A stretch of DNA of 64,000 bases from Zeimonas sp964538505. GTDB taxonomy: Bacteria > Pseudomonadota > Gammaproteobacteria > Burkholderiales > Burkholderiaceae_E. Of the stretch, positions 60,201-64,000 are shown in pieces. The stretch lies in NCBI GenBank assembly GCA_964538505.1, contig CAZIDY010000006.1, forward strand, positions 68,775 through 132,774. The letters are read 5' to 3'. Below the pieces are notes generated by a model that saw only the letters and a list, made by a program, of their open reading frames with translations, was not told where the DNA came from and did no database searches. Both the position numbers and the translations under genes were made by a program. Within the stretch, counting starts at the first letter, position 1, and every line of letters begins with the position of its first letter.

Positions 60201-61570
60201 AGGTGCTGCGCGAGGCGGTCGGCGCACAGGTCGACAGCCTGCGGCGGCAACTGGCCGAAGCGCGCGAAGCGGTCGATGCCGCCGAAGCGACACTGCGGGC
60301 GGCCATCGATACCCGGCGCGTCGCCGGCGAGGAACGCGCGAGCGCAGCGATGCGGGCCGGAATCGCCGAGCATGCGCTCGACGAGCGCGTGCAGCAACGC
60401 CTCGCCGCCGTCGTGCGCCTGCAGCACTTCGCCGCGAGCACCCTCCTGCACTCGGCGTTGCCCGACATCGACGTACCCGACCTGCAAGGCTCGTGGACGA
60501 TCGATCCGGCGCTCGGCCTCGCGCGTCGCATCGAGCAGGCGCTGACGCACATCGACGACGACGAGACGGGCTGGAGCCGGATGCAGCAGCGCATCAGCGA
60601 AGACCTGCAGGAGCTGCAGCGCACGCTCAGCGCACTCGGCCACCAGGCGCCCGCCGAGGCCACCGACTGGGGCTTCGTCGTCCACATCGTCTTTCACAAC
60701 CGCCCGGAACGCCCCGACCGCCTCGCGGCGCAACTGGCCGACGACATCGCGCAGCGCAGCGAGCTGCTCTCGGCCAACGAACGTGCGGTGCTCGAGAACC
60801 ACCTGCAGGCCGAGATCGCCTCCGAAGTGCAGCGCCTGCTGCGCGCGGCCGAGAAGCAGGTCGAGGCGATCAACCGCGAGCTGCACAAGCGGCCCACCTC
60901 CACCGGCGTGCGCTACCGCCTGCAATGGCAGCCGCTCGGCGAAGACGAAGGCGCGCCGGTGGGGCTCGAAGCCGCGCGAGCGCGCCTGCTGAACACCAGC
61001 GCCGACCTCTGGTCGGCCGAAGATCGGCGCGTGGTCGGCCACATGCTGCAGCAGCGCATCGCCGCCGAACGCGAGCGCGCCGACGCCGACCTCGGACGCA
61101 ACGAGCACGGCAGCCTCATCGAACAGCTCACCCGCGCGCTCGACTATCGCCGCTGGCACCGCTTCCGCGTGCAGCGGCTGCAGGACGGCCAATGGCGCAG
61201 GCTCTCCGGCCCCGCGTCGAGCGGCGAACGCGCGCTCGGCCTGACCGTGCCGCTGTTCGCGGCGATTGCGAGCTTCTACAGCCAGGGCGCCAACCCGCAG
61301 GCACCCCGGCTGATGCTGCTCGACGAAGCCTTCGCCGGCATCGACGACGCCGCACGCGCGCACTGCATGGGTCTCATCCACGAGTTCGATCTCGACTTCG
61401 TCCTCACGAGCGAACGCGAGTGGGGCTGCTACGCCGAGCTGCCCGGCGTGTCGATCTGCCAGCTGCAGCGGCGCGAGGGCATCGATGCGGTGTTCGTCTC
61501 GCGCTGGACCTGGGACGGACGTGCGCGCCGGCGTGAGGCCGATCCGGAGCGGCGATTCGCTCCGGCATGA
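57275..61570 (+). CDS. jetC: Wadjet type II subunit JetC (SMC/MukB-like ATPase)
   Basis: A 1431-residue SMC-like ATPase. Walker A RGNNGTGKSKVLSL is at residues 78-91; two long coiled-coil arms with Gln/Glu/Arg/Ala heptads flank a central hinge near 640-790 (PLWQLIDFREHVDARQRAG). The signature SSGERALGL is near 1313 and Walker B RLMLLDEAFAGIDD near 1345, followed by a D-loop and VLTSEREW. It extrudes DNA loops and senses small circular DNA. The stop overlaps jetD (ATGA). Confidence 0.92.
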   Translation: MSSRTAEAMRQSQPEEPFADALAGEQLVDAAPTPSDDTRPALPEPLRERWQPLRLGLVELFHYDSEEFWFRDGHLLLRGNNGTGKSKVLSLTLPFLFDAQLRSSRIEPDGDSGKKMSWNLLMNSYPRRIGYAWIEFGRLAEDGCPRYLTLGAGLSAVTGRAQVESWYFVLDDAADGSHAPDTADRTDAPHPTMRIGRDLWLVNDQRVVLTRERLREAIEGRGQVYENAGLYRRAVDERLFHLGTRRYDALMDTLIQLRQPQLSRKPDEAGLSHALTEALPPMPQELLTDVAEALDRLEEDRRQLVEIQELAQAVEHFDLRYRLYAGMLSRRQARELRQAQTEFDNASQERNRAHESLNAAQVAEAQAQSTQDEAERMLAAQRSRHETLQSDPTMQDANRLAEAERHAERRRAAAAAEDRACGDARTRLQREQQATEQCDRRATQDERALLGQRRDCAHEAQSAGVDSAFDENALAALSPEALAPLAPRELDAAVAGLRNIASTRREALSLLQRRHDEVRLATSTLTLLQGAQRERQAEFEDAVERRGAADDAVERTAQAFVDDWNSHCTDLVELRFDSVEALDVLNEWVLRPEGENPAQRALADAQRSAGERHAARQIELATQRDALHAERAELETERERLNAGGDNAPPAPYTRDADVRSAAVGAPLWQLIDFREHVDARQRAGLEAALEASGLLDAWVTPDGVRLAGEGNSAWLDIQWVRRPAVPEASLAAWLCASLPADSPVPAAAIDALLAAVACASTDPVATEAWISPDGRFRLGALAGAWSKHEATYIGHAARAAARRRRLEEIGLRLEQLDIEGRENESRFEALVAQRQLALHEWRTAPSEQPLRQAMLEAAAGAREVQAARVRLDQADSQCRDAEGKVEIAREALHRDATDLRLPLEAGSLPAIEQALQRFTDAQFALVQAAHDWRRSFTDQALQRSREADAQAQLRTREESLAAVRIEAEEAQARFEVLREAVGAQVDSLRRQLAEAREAVDAAEATLRAAIDTRRVAGEERASAAMRAGIAEHALDERVQQRLAAVVRLQHFAASTLLHSALPDIDVPDLQGSWTIDPALGLARRIEQALTHIDDDETGWSRMQQRISEDLQELQRTLSALGHQAPAEATDWGFVVHIVFHNRPERPDRLAAQLADDIAQRSELLSANERAVLENHLQAEIASEVQRLLRAAEKQVEAINRELHKRPTSTGVRYRLQWQPLGEDEGAPVGLEAARARLLNTSADLWSAEDRRVVGHMLQQRIAAERERADADLGRNEHGSLIEQLTRALDYRRWHRFRVQRLQDGQWRRLSGPASSGERALGLTVPLFAAIASFYSQGANPQAPRLMLLDEAFAGIDDAARAHCMGLIHEFDLDFVLTSEREWGCYAELPGVSICQLQRREGIDAVFVSRWTWDGRARRREADPERRFAPA

Positions 61571-62847
61571 ACGGCGCGCCGGATCCGCGGCTGAAGAAGC
61601 TGCTCGGCGGCGAAGCGCTCACCGGATTGCGCCGACGCCTGCGGCGGCACTTCGAACGCGTCGATCCGGGTGCACCGGCCGACGTGCTCCGCGTCTCGGG
61701 GCTGAACCCTGCCGAACACGAGGCGATCACGCTGCTCACTGGCGCATCGCCCCGCTACACGAAATCGCTGACGGTCGACCTCGCGCGACTGGACGAGACG
61801 CTGCGCGAAGCCGGCATCGCCGCTTCGCTGCGCGACGCGCTCGAGCAGCTCGACGGACCGATCGTGCAGCGCGCGACGGCGCGGGCCGAGGCGTTGGCAC
61901 GCTGGTCTTCCGTGATTGCCGACTGCCGTCACGACGCTCTTCGCCCACTGCTGCAGATACCGGCGGCACTCGGATTGCTCAAGCGACTCGCGCGACAGGA
62001 CGTCGACGAAGCCAGGCGATTGGTCGCCCGAGCGGAGGCCGTGCTGCGACGGCTTCCGGCGGATGGCATGCCGCGCGCGCAGCTTGCCGCCGAGACGCTG
62101 GGAGATGCACATGCGCTCGACGATGGCCAACCGGCGGCCACGCTGGTGATCGCGGCGTGGCGGCAGACGCAGACGAGCGCGAAGGAGACCAACGAGGACT
62201 GCGTCGCCTTGTCCGAGGATCCGTCCAGCGAGCCATCCGCCGCGTTGTCCGAAGAACGCACCCGCGAGGTATGGGCGCGAGCGGGCGTGCTGGTCAACGA
62301 GCTCGCAAGGCCGGCGCTGTTCCTGAACCTGCCGCTGAGGGACGGAGAAAAGTTGCTGGGCAGGCCCGGCGAGCCCGGATACGCGTCGCTGCGCCAACTG
62401 CTTCGCTCGCCGCCGGCATTCGACGTCACCGATCGCGAAGTCTTCGTCTGCGAGAACCCGAACGTCGTCGCCATCGCCGCCGATCGGCTCGGAATCCGCT
62501 GTGCGCCTCTGGTGTGCACGGACGGGATGCCGGCGGCCGCACAACGCACGCTGCTCGAGCAGCTCGCGAACGCGGGCGCGCACCTGCGCTATCACGGCGA
62601 CTTCGACTGGGCAGGAGTGCGAATCGCAAACCAGGTGATAGGCATGTTCGTTGCGAAGCCGTGGCGCATGGGCGCGCCCGATTACGCGGCGGCCGCAAGC
62701 ACGGCGCCGCACAGTCGGCGGAATCTCGAAGGTACGGCCGTTGCCGCTTCGTGGGACGACGCCCTTGAAGCGGCAATGCTGAGGCGAGGTCTCGCGATCG
62801 CCGAGGAGGCGGTGGCCGGGTCACTGCTCGAGGATCTTTTCCGATAG
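61567..62847 (+). CDS. jetD: Wadjet type II nuclease JetD (DUF3323 and DUF2399, TOPRIM)
   Basis: A 426-residue protein with N-terminal DUF3323 (LLGGEALTGLRRRLRRHFERVDPGAPADVLRVSGLNPAEHEAITLLTG) and C-terminal TOPRIM-like DUF2399. Metal-binding acids are seen in REVFVCENPNVVAIAADRLG (Glu) and LRYHGDFDWAGVRIAN (Asp-x-Asp), the topoisomerase-VI-like nuclease site that cuts plasmid DNA. Last gene of the operon, convergent with the EamA transporter with a 9-base gap. All motifs are intact, so the system should be active. Confidence 0.9.
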   Translation: MNGAPDPRLKKLLGGEALTGLRRRLRRHFERVDPGAPADVLRVSGLNPAEHEAITLLTGASPRYTKSLTVDLARLDETLREAGIAASLRDALEQLDGPIVQRATARAEALARWSSVIADCRHDALRPLLQIPAALGLLKRLARQDVDEARRLVARAEAVLRRLPADGMPRAQLAAETLGDAHALDDGQPAATLVIAAWRQTQTSAKETNEDCVALSEDPSSEPSAALSEERTREVWARAGVLVNELARPALFLNLPLRDGEKLLGRPGEPGYASLRQLLRSPPAFDVTDREVFVCENPNVVAIAADRLGIRCAPLVCTDGMPAAAQRTLLEQLANAGAHLRYHGDFDWAGVRIANQVIGMFVAKPWRMGAPDYAAAASTAPHSRRNLEGTAVAASWDDALEAAMLRRGLAIAEEAVAGSLLEDLFR

Positions 62848-62856
62848 ACATCCTCC

Positions 62857-63708
62857 TCAACTTCCGCTGCCGCGCGCCCGCATCGCCAGAACGACCGCAA
62901 TACCACCCAGGATCGCCGCCGTCCCGATCAGCAGCCTCGGGGTCAACGGCTCGGACAACACCCACACGCCACCGAGCGCAGCGATCGGCGGCACGGACAA
63001 CTGCACCGAAGCCGCGCGCATCGCGGTCAGCCCGCGCAGCGCTGCATACCAGATCACGTAGCCAAGCCCGGAGGTCAACGCTCCCGAGGTGATCGCCAGA
63101 GCGATGCCGGCACCGTCCGCGTGCGCATGGCTCATGGTCAATAGCGAGAGACCCAGCGCCGGAAGCGCCGCACGACCGAAGTTCGACGCCGTCGAGGCCA
63201 GCGGATCGGACACTCCGCGCCCACGCAGCGAATAGACGCCCCAGGCCACGCCGGCCAGCACCATCCATGCCGCGCTCGCCGCAGGAGGCGCGGTGAGGCC
63301 GGGCGACACCAGATAGACGAGTCCGATAATCGCCGCCGCGAGTCCGGCCCAGGCGGCGGGAGCCAAACGCTCGCCGGCCCACAGACCGGCACCGATCATC
63401 GTGAGTTGGACTGCGCCGAACAGGATCAGCGCGCCGACGCCTGCCGATAGTTTCAGGTAGGCGAACGAGAAGAAGGCCACGTAGGCGAACAGCATGATCG
63501 CGGCCGGCCAGTCGCCGGCGCGGCCGGAATCGCCTTCGCGGCGCAAGCGCACGATCAGCGCCAGCATCAAGGCGCCCGATATGAGCCGGATCGAACCGAA
63601 GCTGACCGGATCGATTCGCCCATCGACAAGAGCGATCCGGCACAACAACGAGTTCGCCGCGAAAGCGAGCATCGATACGGCGGTGAGCAGCAGGATTCGG
63701 AGAGTCAC
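62857..63708 (-). CDS. EamA/DMT-family transporter
   Basis: A 283-residue permease with ten hydrophobic helices in two EamA repeats (FAANSLLCRIALVDGRIDPVSFGSIRLISGALML in the first; ALTSGLGYVIWYAALRGLTAMRAASVQLSVPPIAALGGVWVLSEPL in the second). It begins at GTG 63708 and exports an unknown metabolite or amino acid. It stands alone. Confidence 0.9.
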   Translation of the reverse strand: MTLRILLLTAVSMLAFAANSLLCRIALVDGRIDPVSFGSIRLISGALMLALIVRLRREGDSGRAGDWPAAIMLFAYVAFFSFAYLKLSAGVGALILFGAVQLTMIGAGLWAGERLAPAAWAGLAAAIIGLVYLVSPGLTAPPAASAAWMVLAGVAWGVYSLRGRGVSDPLASTASNFGRAALPALGLSLLTMSHAHADGAGIALAITSGALTSGLGYVIWYAALRGLTAMRAASVQLSVPPIAALGGVWVLSEPLTPRLLIGTAAILGGIAVVLAMRARGSGS

Positions 63709-63778
63709 AACTCTCTCGGGCGGTTGTGCCAGGAAGGCGCTATCGTGAAACGTCAGGACGAATCATGACTCAGGCGAA

Positions 63779-64000
63779 ATGTCCACGAACGACCGCGTGA
63801 AGTTCTCCTTGCAGGCAGCACCCGAGGTGCTCGCCGCTCTGCGCGAAATTGCCGAAAGGCAGGGTCGCCAGTTCCAGGCGGTGCTCGACGACGCGCTGCG
63901 CGACTACATCGACCGACAGCAGAAGGATCGCCCCCGTCGGCATGTACTGATACGATTTCGCGTTCAACGAATCAGATTCCGCACGGCGCCGGGCCGCAAC
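63779..64000 (+). CDS. Ribbon-helix-helix antitoxin-like protein (partial)
   Basis: The frame from ATG 63779 runs to the window edge (74 codons). VKFSLQAAPEVLAALREIAERQGRQFQAVLDDALRDYIDRQ is a ribbon-helix-helix-type DNA-binding domain close to antitoxins that accompany Fic/Doc-type toxins. The following RPRRHVLIRFRVQRIRF is less typical of those, where HVM-x-HF is followed by an acidic tail, so the frame may shift or diverge after residue 55. The partner gene, if present, lies beyond 64000. Confidence 0.6.
   Translation, partial: MSTNDRVKFSLQAAPEVLAALREIAERQGRQFQAVLDDALRDYIDRQQKDRPRRHVLIRFRVQRIRFRTAPGRN

Noticed and set aside
57275..61570. Chromosomal MukB or SbcC repair ATPase
   Set aside because: The four-gene order with DUF2397, DUF2398 and a TOPRIM DUF2399 protein is specific to type II Wadjet.
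1..64000. CRISPR arrays, rRNA, tRNA genes or complete insertion sequences
   Set aside because: I looked for regular spaced repeats, conserved tRNA arms and transposase motifs (DDE, HUH) and saw none.

Overview
Limits: this annotation was read from the sequence alone, without any database search. Family names rest on recognised motifs, domain order, length and gene neighbourhood. The window has the very high GC content, metX-metW pair, PHA phasin, LivKHMGF-type transporter and protein style of a free-living betaproteobacterium, probably Burkholderiales; that placement is inference. No rRNA, tRNA, CRISPR array or intact insertion sequence was found.

Layout. 1-3361: the N-terminal 1120 codons of a secreted RHS/YD-repeat protein whose C-terminus lies outside the window. 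3.5-6.8 kb: a form IV RuBisCO-like protein overlapping a cupin gene (resembling the methylthio-ketose steps of the MTA-isoprenoid shunt), a PQQ-type aldose dehydrogenase and a small acetyltransferase. 6.85-9.02 kb: metX-metW behind a SAM-II riboswitch, an intrinsic terminator and a clear promoter. 9.1-15.7 kb: a flavin monooxygenase, an ICMT-like methyltransferase, a TPP-riboswitch-controlled CytX transporter, a Phd/VapC module with a palindromic operator, a fused SpmAB protein, an amidohydrolase and a UspA protein. 15.9-22.6 kb: a MetE-like zinc methyltransferase, a di-heme cytochrome lipoprotein, SodC, a bactofilin-like membrane protein, a phasin and a quinone-reductase-like MDR protein.

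22.6-38.5 kb is one catabolic block. An IclR regulator is divergent from a tightly overlapped operon: biotin carrier, biotin carboxylase, pyruvate-carboxylase-type carboxyltransferase, HAD phosphatase, acetoacetyl-CoA-synthetase-like ligase and a Tm-1/UPF0261 protein. A GMC dehydrogenase pair, an SDR and a five-gene branched-chain-type ABC importer follow. A shared TTTTC-N7-GAAA(A/T) motif lies at the IclR promoter and before the GMC genes, so the block is probably one regulon for an unidentified carbonyl or alcohol substrate.

38.5-40.7 kb holds REP-like repeats around a MAPEG gene, a phosphatase, an ABC-exporter remnant and a GST. 40.76-45.4 kb is the most unusual unit: a patatin-like lipase, a CHAT-type caspase-like protease with a Cys-rich knuckle, and a ComEC-like metallo-beta-lactamase protein, followed by an AbrB/PIN toxin-antitoxin pair. 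It looks like an uncharacterised conflict or defence cassette. 46.4-53.7 kb is mostly housekeeping (thioesterase, TerC with a probable yybP-ykoY Mn2+ riboswitch, PPOX protein, DUF2853, YceH, AEC transporter, cysteine desulfurase) with several gene remnants. 53.7-62.85 kb carries a BrnT/BrnA module divergent from a complete four-gene type II Wadjet (JetABCD) anti-plasmid operon. An EamA transporter and the start of a ribbon-helix-helix antitoxin-like gene close the window.
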